From: Halobaculum saliterrae
GTDB taxonomy: Archaea; Halobacteriota; Halobacteria; Halobacteriales; Haloferacaceae
Direction of reading: 5' to 3'
Assembly (NCBI RefSeq): GCF_009831625.1
Contig: NZ_WUUS01000003.1
Location: 248,001-312,000 of the forward strand
Length of the DNA: 64,000 nucleotides
Shown here: positions 52,347 through 60,684 of the stretch, in pieces
How the letters are laid out: every line of letters begins with the position of its first letter
Numbering within the stretch: position 1 is the stretch's first letter
The notes under the pieces: generated by a model
The model's database searches: none
Seen by the model: the letters and a program-made list of their open reading frames with translations, nothing else
What the model was told of the DNA's origin: nothing
Translations under genes and position numbers: made by a program

Positions 52347-52886
52347 TCAGGACAGCTGCGCCGCGAGGTCCGCCTCGGTGATGATCCCGATGGCGTCGCC
52401 GCCGTCGGTGACGACGACCGCCTTGTAGTGTTCCAGCAGGTTCCGGATCTCGTCGACGGTCGCGTCCGGGCTCACCGGCGGGAACGACTCGGACATCACC
52501 TCGCTGACCGGGAGGTCGGCGGCGTCGCCGCCCGCCTGGTTCACGTCCGAGAACGAGATCGACCCCACCGGCGTCCCGTTCTGGATCACCGGGAGCTGTG
52601 AGTACGCCTCCTCCTCCATCAGGTCGACGGCCTCGCGGACCGAGTCGTCGGGCGCGATGCTGATCACCGACTCGTGCATGATGTCGCGGGCGCGGACCAC
52701 GCCGCCCTCGACCTCGTCGAGCGCCTCGACGATGCGCCGGAGCGTCGACAGCCGCGGGTCCACGTCTCCCCCCTCGATGCGGGCGATCAGCGGCTGTGAC
52801 ACGTCCGCGCGCTCGGCGAGCGCGCTCTGGGTGAGATCGAGCGAGGTCCGCCGCTCGCGCAGGTCCTGCGGCGTCGGGAGTTCCAT
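52347..52886 (-). CDS. XRE-type transcription regulator with CBS-domain pair
   Basis: A 179-residue regulator. Residues 1-60 are a helix-turn-helix (PTPQDLRERRTSLDLTQSALAERADVSQPLIARIEGG). Two CBS domains follow (VRARDIMHESVISIAPDDSV... and LPVSEVMSESFPPVSPDAT...), which bind adenylates or similar ligands. In archaea such HTH-CBS proteins are often autoregulators or energy-state sensors. A perfect inverted repeat overlaps its promoter. The start is ATG 52886. Confidence 0.9.
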   Translation of the reverse strand: MELPTPQDLRERRTSLDLTQSALAERADVSQPLIARIEGGDVDPRLSTLRRIVEALDEVEGGVVRARDIMHESVISIAPDDSVREAVDLMEEEAYSQLPVIQNGTPVGSISFSDVNQAGGDAADLPVSEVMSESFPPVSPDATVDEIRNLLEHYKAVVVTDGGDAIGIITEADLAAQLS

Positions 52887-52893
52887 GTACTGG

Positions 52894-52915
52894 AATTACC
52901 CAAGGTAATTAAAAA
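52894..52915 (-). promoter_or_regulatory. Promoter with overlapping operator-like palindrome for the XRE-CBS gene
   Basis: AATTACC-TTG-GGTAATT is a perfect 7-bp inverted repeat with a 3-bp spacer (52894-52910). On the minus strand it overlaps TTTTTAATTA (52906-52915), a TATA box 20-29 nt before the ATG at 52886. Binding of a dimeric HTH protein there would block the promoter, consistent with autoregulation. Confidence 0.6.
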
Positions 52916-52953
52916 GCGTTCGGTCCGGCCGGGTGGGCACCGGTCGGCGCGGC

Positions 52954-53316
52954 TTACTCGTCCTCGTCGTCCGCTTCCGTCTCGATCACGTCGATCACCT
53001 CGAGCGGCACGTCGCGGAGGGCGCCGCCGACCTCGCTCTTCGCGATGCGGGTGGCGTGCTCCTCGCTGTCGGCGTTGAACACCTCGATCTCCAGCATCAG
53101 TCCGACGAGCGCGGTCGAGGCGGCGATGAACGCCGAGTCGAACGGCTCCCCGCAAGCGGGACACGGCGTCGCCCCGACCTCCACGTCGACGAACTCCTTG
53201 TTCGCCTCGTTCAGCCGGCGGCCCGCCTCGCTGACGGCGACGCCGATCGCGTCGTCGATCGCCTCAACGTCTCGCACCAACCAAGCCGCCTCCAGCGCGA
53301 CGAGATAGTTGCTCAC
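52954..53316 (-). CDS. UPF0212 (DUF555) archaeal protein
   Basis: A 120-residue protein of the archaeal UPF0212 family. It starts at GTG 53316 with SNYLVALEAAWLVRDVEAID, has a central zinc-knuckle-like CPACGEPFDSAFIAAS and ends IAKSEVGGALRDVPLEVIDVIE. The family is widespread in archaea and of unknown function. The start is set by similarity to the remembered family start; the open frame continues upstream to 53475 without family features. A CATAA-G-TTATG patch (~53491-53501) lies further upstream. Confidence 0.85.
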   Translation of the reverse strand: MSNYLVALEAAWLVRDVEAIDDAIGVAVSEAGRRLNEANKEFVDVEVGATPCPACGEPFDSAFIAASTALVGLMLEIEVFNADSEEHATRIAKSEVGGALRDVPLEVIDVIETEADDEDE

Positions 53317-53673
53317 AGCCCACCTCCCCGGCCTGTGGGTGAAAACTCGTTGGTTCGCCTCGCCCGCGCTGTCGTCGTCGACCGACTCTGTCTCATTACG
53401 TTCGTTCGATAGCCGCGGGTCCCGGTTCAATGTTGCCACTCGCGCGTTCGCGGTCGATGCGATGGGAACGCGCACCGGACACGCGGGTTCGCCATAAGTT
53501 ATGAGAAACCACCGGGTCCGTGCGCCGAAAGGTCCGGGTCTCCGCGGGCGGGATCCGGCGTGGGGCGCGATCGACGAGTGAGATCGCGTGATCGCAAGAC
53601 TGCGACGGGATCTCCCGCGACTCGGGGGTCGATACGCTTATTACCCGGAACCCCGGCACGACGTGATACCGGT
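53317..53673. other. Intergenic region between UPF0212 and a small membrane protein gene
   Basis: This 357-nt divergent gap holds no supportable gene. It contains CATAAGTTATG near 53492 and a TACGCTTATTACC patch near 53634-53646, about 28-40 nt before the next plus-strand start, likely its promoter. Minus-strand frames here are short and featureless. Confidence 0.4.
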
Positions 53674-53877
53674 ATGACCCACGCCGTCCGAGCCGCCCAC
53701 CGCGCTGGCGTCCATGCGCTCCACCACCTGACCGTACTCACGGGGATCCTCGTGTTCCCGTTCATCCTCCTCACCCGCAGGGCCGGCGTTCGGCTCCCGA
53801 TGGGGTCGTTCGTCTCGCGGATCCGCGACACCTACGAGCGCGTCGTCGAGGCGACGGGGGACTCGACCGACGGGTAG
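53674..53877 (+). CDS. Small haloarchaeal membrane-associated protein
   Basis: A 67-residue protein with one hydrophobic segment (about residues 15-34: HLTVLTGILVFPFILL) followed by an Arg-rich patch and an acidic tail. It starts at ATG 53674. The function is unknown. Confidence 0.6.
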   Translation: MTHAVRAAHRAGVHALHHLTVLTGILVFPFILLTRRAGVRLPMGSFVSRIRDTYERVVEATGDSTDG

Positions 53878-54055
53878 CGACGATCACGAACACGGTCACG
53901 ATCCCAACCCGACCCCGACGTTCTGCTGTCGGTCGCCCAGCCCGTGGACAGCGACCGCAACCGCGACCGCGACGGAAACGGGACCCCCGCCGACGACGAC
54001 CGGGGCGCCCGGACCGAGCGACCGCGTCGCCGTCGGTCGGGTTCCTCAAAGGGTG

Positions 54056-54063
54056 CATTTATC
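54056..54063 (+). promoter_or_regulatory. TATA-like element of psmB
   Basis: CATTTATC lies 26-33 nt before the psmB ATG (54089), as expected for a leaderless transcript. Confidence 0.5.
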
Positions 54064-54088
54064 AGCGCCGGCGCCCTACCGAAGGGTA

Positions 54089-54814
54089 ATGCGACCATCT
54101 AGTGACCTCGCGGACCTCGACGCCATCGGCGGCGACGAAACCGTGTTCGGGCCCGAGCTCGGGGAGTTCCCCAACGCCGACGAGCGTCGTGCCCAGTCGA
54201 CCGGCGAAGGCGAGATGAAGACCGGAACGACGACCGTCGGCCTGCGAACCGAGGACGGCGTCGTGCTGGCGACGGACATGCGCGCCTCGCTGGGTCGCAT
54301 GGTCTCCTCGAAGGACGTCCAGAAGGTCGAGCAGATCCACCCGACGGGCGCGCTCACCATCGCGGGGTCGGTCTCCGCGGCCCAGAACCTCATTCAGACG
54401 CTGAAGGCCGAGACGAACCTCTACGAGGCCCGCCGCGGCAAGGACATGAGCATGCAGGCGCTGTCGACGCTCACCGGGAACCTCCTCCGCTCGGGCGCGT
54501 TCTTCATCGTCCAGCCCATCCTCGGCGGCGTCGACGACGAGGGCGCACACATCTACTCCATCGACGCGGCCGGCGGCATGACCGAGGAGGAGTACACCGT
54601 CACCGGCTCCGGCTCGCAGTTCGCGTTGGGCGTCCTCGAGCAGGAGTACGACGAGGGCATGTCCATCGACGACGCGAAGCGCGTCGCCGCCCGCGCGGTC
54701 AAGTCCGCGCTGGAGCGCGACACCGCCACCGGCAACGGGATCAACATGTGCGTCGTGACCGAGGAGGGCATCGAGGTCACGAAGCACAAGGAGATCGACG
54801 AGCTCACCGCCTGA
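54089..54814 (+). CDS. psmB: 20S proteasome beta subunit
   Basis: A 241-residue precursor. A 46-residue acidic propeptide ends in KTG, followed by the catalytic Thr47 in TTTVGL, exposed after self-cleavage. The mature part has TDMRASLGRMV (catalytic Asp/Lys region) and GSGSQFALGVLEQEY. Fourteen-subunit rings of beta form the peptidase core with alpha rings. Alpha and PAN genes are not in this window. The ATG at 54089 sits just after the TATA patch. Confidence 0.95.
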   Translation: MRPSSDLADLDAIGGDETVFGPELGEFPNADERRAQSTGEGEMKTGTTTVGLRTEDGVVLATDMRASLGRMVSSKDVQKVEQIHPTGALTIAGSVSAAQNLIQTLKAETNLYEARRGKDMSMQALSTLTGNLLRSGAFFIVQPILGGVDDEGAHIYSIDAAGGMTEEEYTVTGSGSQFALGVLEQEYDEGMSIDDAKRVAARAVKSALERDTATGNGINMCVVTEEGIEVTKHKEIDELTA

Positions 54815-54897
54815 GGCCACGGTCAGTTTTCCGCCCCTCGGCACCCGAAGCCCCGGGAGGCCGACGTTTTTCACCCCCGCCAGCGAACGCGCCGCCG

Positions 54898-55320
54898 ATG
54901 ACTTCCGGCGCGCAGATCGCGGCGATCGAGGAGGTACCGGAACGCGGCTCGCACCTGTTCACCGTCACCGACAGCCACGGCACCGACCGCGAGGTGATCC
55001 TGGTCCGCTGTGCGGAGGATCCGGGGCTCCGCGCGTGGGTCAACGTCTGTCCCCACGAGTACCAGCGGCTCGACCGGGGGCGCGGCGCTGCGATGCGGGA
55101 CGGGGAGATCATCTGCCCGAAGCACGGGTCGATGTTCGACGCCTGCGCGGGCGACTGCGACAACGGCGAGGCCGCGGGGACGTCGTTGACCGCCGTGGAG
55201 GTCGCCGTCGAGGGCGACGCGGTGTACCTCGACGACGAGGAGTACACGTACCGCCACGACGGGGCTCGGGAGGACGACGACAACGACGGCCCCAGTTCCA
55301 CCTCTCACATCGGCTTCTAG
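54898..55320 (+). CDS. Rieske [2Fe-2S] domain protein
   Basis: A 140-residue soluble Rieske protein. The cluster ligands are seen in CPHEYQRLD (C-x-H) and CPKHGSMFD (C-x-x-H). No signal peptide or membrane anchor is present, so it is a ferredoxin-type redox protein or dioxygenase-component-like partner rather than the respiratory subunit. It follows psmB by 83 nt on the same strand. It converges on the GCS2-like gene. Confidence 0.9.
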   Translation: MTSGAQIAAIEEVPERGSHLFTVTDSHGTDREVILVRCAEDPGLRAWVNVCPHEYQRLDRGRGAAMRDGEIICPKHGSMFDACAGDCDNGEAAGTSLTAVEVAVEGDAVYLDDEEYTYRHDGAREDDDNDGPSSTSHIGF

Positions 55321-55377
55321 CTGCCGGGACAGTCGGGAGCGGACACGGACCGACCGCTCGGAGCGCCAGCCGTCGAC

Positions 55378-56970
55378 TCAGTCGGTGAGGCTCCCGTCCG
55401 TCCAATCGGCGAGGGTCCCGTCGACCAACGTCTCGCGCTGCCGCTCGACGTACGTCCGCTGCATCGCGGGGATCGCGTCGGCGAGATCGGCGCCGTCCTC
55501 GAGGCGCGCGCGGACCCGGCGGCGCTTCCACCCCGCGGGCGTCACTCCCGTCTCGGCCCGCCAACGCAACGGCGCGAGATACGACTCGGCCTCGGACTCC
55601 GAGAGGCCGACGTCCTCCAAGCCCGCCTCGGCGTGCGACAGCAGGTCGTCGAAGATCGCGTCGGACTCGGTCGTCTCGACGCCGTCGGTCGTGATCCACG
55701 AGAGGTCGGCGTCGGTGCCGTCGCGGACGGCCGCATAGAAGTTGTCGCGGGCGACCTGCCAGTCGAGGTCGTACACCGGGTGGCGGCGGCGGGGGAGACT
55801 CTCCAGCAGGCCCGCGAACGCCGCGAGGAAGGCGACGGAGTCGGCCACCGTCGGCTGGGCGGGGATCGGCCGGAACTCGATGCGGGCGTTCGCGGCCGAG
55901 CGGGTGGCGCCGTCGAACACCGGGCGAACCCACCGCCAGTAGGTGCCGTGTTTGCGACGCAGGGTCGCGAACGCGTCGTCGAAGCGGTTGCCCTCCGCGA
56001 CCGGCATCGGGACGATCGTCGGATCGGCGGCGACGCGGTCGACCGCCTCCTCGACGGTGTCGAGGTCCTCGGGGAACGCCACCTTCTCGGCGCCCTCCTC
56101 GTTGAGGACCGACTCGAACACCGCGACGCGGTTCTCGTGCCAGCCGTCCGCGAGGACGTCCGCCGCGGTCGCGTCGGCGGCGTACAGGTCCGGCGGAAAG
56201 AAGGGGGCGTTGACTCCGAGCGCGAGCAGCGGCCCCGCGATCCGGAGCGCGAGGGTGTGGTTCCGGGGGATGTCCTCCGCCCGCGCGACCTGGTAGTGCG
56301 GCTGGATCGAGGTGATCAGGCTCTCGGGCATCACCGTGTCCGCCGTCAACTCGACGTGGGGCGCGTCGACCGAGAACGACCCCGACCCGGGACCGTTGGC
56401 CATGGCGTGATAGCGCACGGCGTCGCTCATGTTGGTCGCGACCCGGACGCCGTCGTCCTCGACGGAGTCGGTGAGGTACTCGCGGGCGCTCTCGCCGACC
56501 GGCGGGACCGTCCACATCGCGTCCGAGACGAGGCGCATCCCCTCGGCGCCGGTCGTCTCCTCCGCGGCCTCCAGTCGGGCACGGACCTCGGAGGCCTGCG
56601 CGCGCACGCCGGCGGCGTTGAGCGGCTGCGGGCTCGTCGTCATCTCGGCGTTGTGCAGACCCAGCTCCTTCTCGAAGCCGATGAGCTCCAGCAGGCGGCG
56701 GGGGACCCTGCTGAGGTGTGGGGCGTTCACGTCGGCCGCGACCCCCTCCGCCGAGGCGCCCGCGTCGCCCCCCTCCCGCCACCGGCCCTCCGAGACGGCG
56801 TAGAACTCGTACTCCAGACCGATGATCGACTGGTGGTTGTCGAAGGTCCCGTCGCGAAGCTCCGCCTTCACGGTCTCCGCGTCCGCCTCCGCCCGCTGTC
56901 GGAAGTCCTCGGGATCGGTCTCCAACACGCCACGGACTCGGTCGACGAGATCGCCGTCGGCGTCGGTCAT
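55378..56970 (-). CDS. GCS2-superfamily glutamate-cysteine ligase-like protein
   Basis: A 530-residue ATP-grasp-unrelated carboxylate-amine ligase-like protein of the GCS2 superfamily. Visible are NHQSIIGLEYEFYAV (acidic metal-binding EYEF), HNAEMTTSPQPLN, MANGPGSGSFSVDAPHVEL and AANARIEFRPIPAQPT, all features of this fold. Haloarchaea use gamma-glutamylcysteine as main thiol, but the synthetase known from Haloferax need not be this paralogue, so substrate is open. I start at ATG 56970 (MTDADGDLV); an in-frame ATG lies at 57000. Confidence 0.72.
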   Translation of the reverse strand: MTDADGDLVDRVRGVLETDPEDFRQRAEADAETVKAELRDGTFDNHQSIIGLEYEFYAVSEGRWREGGDAGASAEGVAADVNAPHLSRVPRRLLELIGFEKELGLHNAEMTTSPQPLNAAGVRAQASEVRARLEAAEETTGAEGMRLVSDAMWTVPPVGESAREYLTDSVEDDGVRVATNMSDAVRYHAMANGPGSGSFSVDAPHVELTADTVMPESLITSIQPHYQVARAEDIPRNHTLALRIAGPLLALGVNAPFFPPDLYAADATAADVLADGWHENRVAVFESVLNEEGAEKVAFPEDLDTVEEAVDRVAADPTIVPMPVAEGNRFDDAFATLRRKHGTYWRWVRPVFDGATRSAANARIEFRPIPAQPTVADSVAFLAAFAGLLESLPRRRHPVYDLDWQVARDNFYAAVRDGTDADLSWITTDGVETTESDAIFDDLLSHAEAGLEDVGLSESEAESYLAPLRWRAETGVTPAGWKRRRVRARLEDGADLADAIPAMQRTYVERQRETLVDGTLADWTDGSLTD

Positions 56971-57046
56971 GGTCCCGGATGCACTCGCGGCGTCCTTCAA
57001 CCCGTCGGGGGAGGGAGTTCGCCACAGGTATCGAGATCGAGAACCA

Positions 57047-57057
57047 AAATTTATAAA
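57047..57057 (+). promoter_or_regulatory. TATA box of the DUF6884-type gene
   Basis: AAATTTATAAA ends 22 nt before the ATG at 57079; one of the clearest archaeal TATA boxes in the window. Confidence 0.6.
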
Positions 57058-57078
57058 CTATCTCCCGTATCCCCGCCT

Positions 57079-57588
57079 ATGGAGACCTTCGGGCTCGTGC
57101 AAGCCGGGGCCTGTCCGTTTCGGGGGCGGGGGACCGCGGTCGATCGCTACGCGACGGCGTTCTTCACGAAGAAGGCCGAGCTCGCCGATCTCGTCTGCGA
57201 CGAGTGGGTCGTCCTCTCGGAGCGACACGGCGCGCTCGACCCCGACGAGACGGTTGAGGGGGTCGACCGGGAGTTCACGGCCCTGGAGCCGGCCGAGCAG
57301 GCGCGGTGGTCGATGGACGTCGTGGCCGACGTGGCCTCCCGGGTCCGCAAGAACGAGTACGACCGCGTCGTCGTGTTCGCCGACCGGCCGATGCGCGACG
57401 CGTTGAAGGAGCGGGGCGGCCTGCTCAGTCGGATCGCCGCCGCCGGCGCGGAGACGGTCGAGCCGCTGGCCGGGATCGGCGGTCGCGAGCGGCAGGAACG
57501 GTGGCTCGACGAACAGCTCTCGATCAGGCGGGACGCGGCCGACCCGACCGCGGCGGATCTCGAGTCCACGCCCGGCGAACTGTCCTGA
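57079..57588 (+). CDS. DUF6884-type protein
   Basis: A 169-residue soluble protein. It starts METFGLVQAGACPFRG, has FTKKAELADLVCDEWVVLSERHGALDPDE and a helical C-terminus (ERQERWLDEQLSI). The TKK...LSA/SERHGLLxP pattern is that of DUF6884, a family of unknown function sometimes near nucleic-acid genes. DNA ligase follows 94 nt downstream on the same strand. The strong TATA box at 57047-57057 fixes the start. Confidence 0.75.
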   Translation: METFGLVQAGACPFRGRGTAVDRYATAFFTKKAELADLVCDEWVVLSERHGALDPDETVEGVDREFTALEPAEQARWSMDVVADVASRVRKNEYDRVVVFADRPMRDALKERGGLLSRIAAAGAETVEPLAGIGGRERQERWLDEQLSIRRDAADPTAADLESTPGELS

Positions 57589-57682
57589 GGGCCGACGCTC
57601 CGAGTCGACCCGAGACGCCGGTCGCGCTCGCCCGCGAGCGCGAGTCGTCGGAGTTATTCTCGCCGCCCGGCTCCGGTCGGGC

Positions 57683-59527
57683 ATGGAGTTCGCCACGTTC
57701 GCCGAGCGCGCGGAGTCGATGGCCGCCGAGTCCGGCGACCTCGCCACCGTCGCGCTCGTCGCCGACGCGCTCGCGGCCGCCGGCGGGGGCGACGCGCCCT
57801 CCGACGGCGACGACCTCGCGATCGTCGCGCGGTTCCTCCGCGGGGCCGTGTTTCCCGGATGGGACGGCAGGACGCTCTCGGTCGGCCCGTCGCTGTGTCA
57901 CGCGGCGTTGGCGCGCGCGGCCGGCGCGAACGTCACCGCCGACGACGTCGAGGAACGGCTCGCGGAGACCGGCGAGATCGGCGCGGTCGCCGCCGACCTC
58001 GACCTCGGCGGACAGACCGGGCTCGCCGCGTTCGCCGGCGGCGGCGCGAACGGCGCTCCCGGCGACGACGGGGACGTACTGACCGTCCGCGAGGTGTACG
58101 AGGAGCTCGTCGCCGTCGCGGAGGCGACCGGCGACGGCAGCGAGTCGTTCCGCGAGGACACGCTGTTCGGACTGTTCACGCGTGCCGATCCTGTCGAGGC
58201 GAAGTACCTCGCGCGGCTCGTGCTCGGGGAGATGCGGATCGGCGTCGGCTCGGGCACGCTCCGGGACGCCACCGCCGAGGCGTTCCTCGGCGCGTCGGTG
58301 ACGACGCCGACGGAGGAGCGAGGGGAGGACGACCGCACCGACGAGTCGGTCGCGCTGGTCGAGCGCGCGCTGCAGGTGACGAACGACCACGGCCGGGTCG
58401 CCGAACTCGCCCGCGACGAGGGCGAGCGGGGGCTCCGGGACGTGTCGCTGTCGGTCGGCCGGCCGGTCCGCTCGATGCTCGCGCAGGCGGGGACCGTTGC
58501 GGACGCGCTGTCTGCGTGGGGCGAGGTCGCCGTGGAGACGAAGTACGACGGCGCGCGGGTGCAGATCCACTACGAGGCCGACGACGACGCGGACGGAACC
58601 GGGGACGACGCCGGCGGGGGCGAGGGCGGGGGCGACACCACCGAGGCCGGGGGAGACGGCCCGGTCTCGATCTACTCGCGCAACATGGAGGACGTGACCG
58701 CCGCGCTCCCGGAACTGGTCGAACACGTCCGCGAGCACGCCACGGCGCCGGCGATCCTCGACGGCGAGGCGGTCGCGGTCGACGACGACGGCGAGCCGCT
58801 CCCGTTTCAGGAGATCCTCCGGCGCTTCCGCCGCAAGCACGACGTGGACCGCATGCGCGAGGAGGTTCGCGTCGAGCTCCGGGCGTTCGACTGCCTGCAC
58901 GCCGGCGGCGACGACCTGCTCGACTCGCCGCTTTCCGAGCGCCACGAACGGCTCCGCGGGGTGCTCGACGACGGCGTCTCCGATCTGCTCGTCTCCGATG
59001 ACGCCGCGGAGATCGAGGCGGTCGAGGCGGAGGCGCTGGAGGCGGGCCACGAGGGCGTGATGCTCAAGCGCCCCGAGTCGACGTACGACCCCGGAAACCG
59101 CGGGAGGGAGTGGCTCAAGCGCAAGCCCGACGTGGAGACGCTCGATCTGGTCGTCACCGGCGCCGAGTGGGGCGAGGGGCGCCGCGCGGAGCTGTTCGGG
59201 ACGTTCGAGGTGTCGGTTCACGACGACCGTGACGGTGGCAACGGCGACTACGCCACCGTCGGCAAGGTCGCGACCGGCATCACCGACGAGGAGCTGGCGG
59301 ACCTGACGGACCTGTTGGAGCCGCACGTGCGCGCCGAGTCCGGACAGACCGTGTCGTTCGCCCCCGAGGTGGTCTTCGAGGTCGGCTACGAGGAGATCCA
59401 GGCGTCGCCGACGTACGACTCCGGGTACGCGCTGCGGTTCCCGCGGTTCCTCGCGGTCCGCGAGGACAAGTCGCCGGCGGACGCCGACTCCCTGACGCGG
59501 GTCCGTCGCCTCGTCGGCGACGAGTGA
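57683..59527 (+). CDS. lig: ATP-dependent DNA ligase (archaeal LigI type)
   Basis: A 614-residue ligase. The N-terminal DNA-binding domain (about residues 1-200) precedes the nucleotidyltransferase core with the adenylated Lys287 in VETKYDGARVQIHYE. Motif III is FDCLHAGGDD, motif IV is GHEGVMLKRP and motif V is WLKRKPDVETLDLVV; the OB domain ends the protein. A Gly/Asp/Glu-rich insert (~residues 300-325) in the core is a haloarchaeal feature. It seals nicks in replication and repair. Confidence 0.96.
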   Translation: MEFATFAERAESMAAESGDLATVALVADALAAAGGGDAPSDGDDLAIVARFLRGAVFPGWDGRTLSVGPSLCHAALARAAGANVTADDVEERLAETGEIGAVAADLDLGGQTGLAAFAGGGANGAPGDDGDVLTVREVYEELVAVAEATGDGSESFREDTLFGLFTRADPVEAKYLARLVLGEMRIGVGSGTLRDATAEAFLGASVTTPTEERGEDDRTDESVALVERALQVTNDHGRVAELARDEGERGLRDVSLSVGRPVRSMLAQAGTVADALSAWGEVAVETKYDGARVQIHYEADDDADGTGDDAGGGEGGGDTTEAGGDGPVSIYSRNMEDVTAALPELVEHVREHATAPAILDGEAVAVDDDGEPLPFQEILRRFRRKHDVDRMREEVRVELRAFDCLHAGGDDLLDSPLSERHERLRGVLDDGVSDLLVSDDAAEIEAVEAEALEAGHEGVMLKRPESTYDPGNRGREWLKRKPDVETLDLVVTGAEWGEGRRAELFGTFEVSVHDDRDGGNGDYATVGKVATGITDEELADLTDLLEPHVRAESGQTVSFAPEVVFEVGYEEIQASPTYDSGYALRFPRFLAVREDKSPADADSLTRVRRLVGDE

Positions 59528-59561
59528 CAAGACACTACCCGGGGGCGCTCGTGGCACCGAT

Positions 59562-59765
59562 ATGAACCCACGCCGGACCGTCGCGGCGTACCCGCTACAG
59601 GCGCTTCTGGCCGTCGCGACCGTCGCCGCGCTCGTCGCCACCGCCGTCGTCGCCGCCGGCGACGCCCCGCTGTCGTTCACGCTCCGTCTCGCCGCGCTGT
59701 CGACCGTGCTCTTCGTCTTCGCGGTCGGCTTCTCCGCGGGTCCGCTCGCCGAACGATACCTATAG
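59562..59765 (+). CDS. Small two-span membrane protein
   Basis: A 67-residue protein with two hydrophobic segments (about residues 9-32 and 40-62), starting at ATG 59562 with MNPRRTVAAYPLQ. It is 34 nt after the ligase stop. The function is unknown. Confidence 0.6.
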   Translation: MNPRRTVAAYPLQALLAVATVAALVATAVVAAGDAPLSFTLRLAALSTVLFVFAVGFSAGPLAERYL

Positions 59766-59790
59766 ACGGCGCCCGCCCCCACCGACGTAC

Positions 59791-60567
59791 ATGACGGTCA
59801 GACACGACGACCTGCAGGTCACGTGGTACGGCTACGCCACCGCGCGCATCGAGAGCGAGGACGGCACCGTCGCGTACACCGACCCCGGGCGCTACGGCGT
59901 GCTCTCCGGCGAGTGGACGCCGCCGGGCGGCGGCAACCCGAAGGAAGCAGCGCACCCGCGTGCCACCGACCACCGGCCGATGGACGCCGACCTCGTGGTC
60001 GTCACCCACGACCACCACTACGACTCCGAGGGGATCGAGCGCGTCGCCGCGGACGACGCGACCGTCGTCGTGTACGAGGGCGTCGACGCCGCCGGCATCG
60101 ACCGCGACGTGAAGCCCGTCGACGAGCTGCCGTTCGAGGTCGTCCGGATCGGCGAAGAGGACCACGTCAGCGTCGACGGCGTCGGCGACGTGTGGTCGAT
60201 GCCGGCGTACAACGAGGCCGACGGCCCGCACGCGAAGGACGACGGTTCCGTGCCGCACCCGAAGGGGCTCGGCGTCGGCTACCGGTTCACCGTCGGAAGC
60301 GAGGGGACCTCGGTGTTCTGGCCCGGCGACTCCGACGCGCTCGACGCGTTCGCCGAGCTCGACGTGTCGCTGTTCCTCGCGAACGTCTCCGGGTCAGTGT
60401 GCATGAGCGGTCCTGAGGCGGCCGCGCTCGCCGAACGCATGGACCCGGACCTGGTCGTCCCGATCCACTACGACACGCAGGCGTTCCTCGAAGCCGACTC
60501 CGCGGCGTTCGCGAGCGACGTGGCGAAGCGGGCGATCCCGGTCGCGCTCGACGAGTCGGCCGAGTAG
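59791..60567 (+). CDS. MBL-fold hydrolase with atypical metal motif
   Basis: A 258-residue metallo-beta-lactamase-fold protein. The first metal loop reads VVTHDHHYDSEG, so the usual HxHxDH becomes HDHHYD; the Asp of the pair is shifted and the final His is missing. Further ligands are plausible in MPAYNEADGPH, WPGDSDALD and VVPIHYDTQ. It resembles the COG2220 group (UlaG-like). It may bind one metal or be a different hydrolase. It starts at ATG 59791, 25 nt after the preceding stop, and is likely co-transcribed with the ligase group. Confidence 0.75.
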   Translation: MTVRHDDLQVTWYGYATARIESEDGTVAYTDPGRYGVLSGEWTPPGGGNPKEAAHPRATDHRPMDADLVVVTHDHHYDSEGIERVAADDATVVVYEGVDAAGIDRDVKPVDELPFEVVRIGEEDHVSVDGVGDVWSMPAYNEADGPHAKDDGSVPHPKGLGVGYRFTVGSEGTSVFWPGDSDALDAFAELDVSLFLANVSGSVCMSGPEAAALAERMDPDLVVPIHYDTQAFLEADSAAFASDVAKRAIPVALDESAE

Positions 60568-60684
60568 CGCCACGCAACTGCGGCCGAGATGTCGCTGCAT
60601 CGGCCCGTGAGCTGGCTCGTGAACTCACCTCGCAACGACACTGCACGCAAGCTACTTCCCTTCCGGCGAGTGACATTCCGGGTG

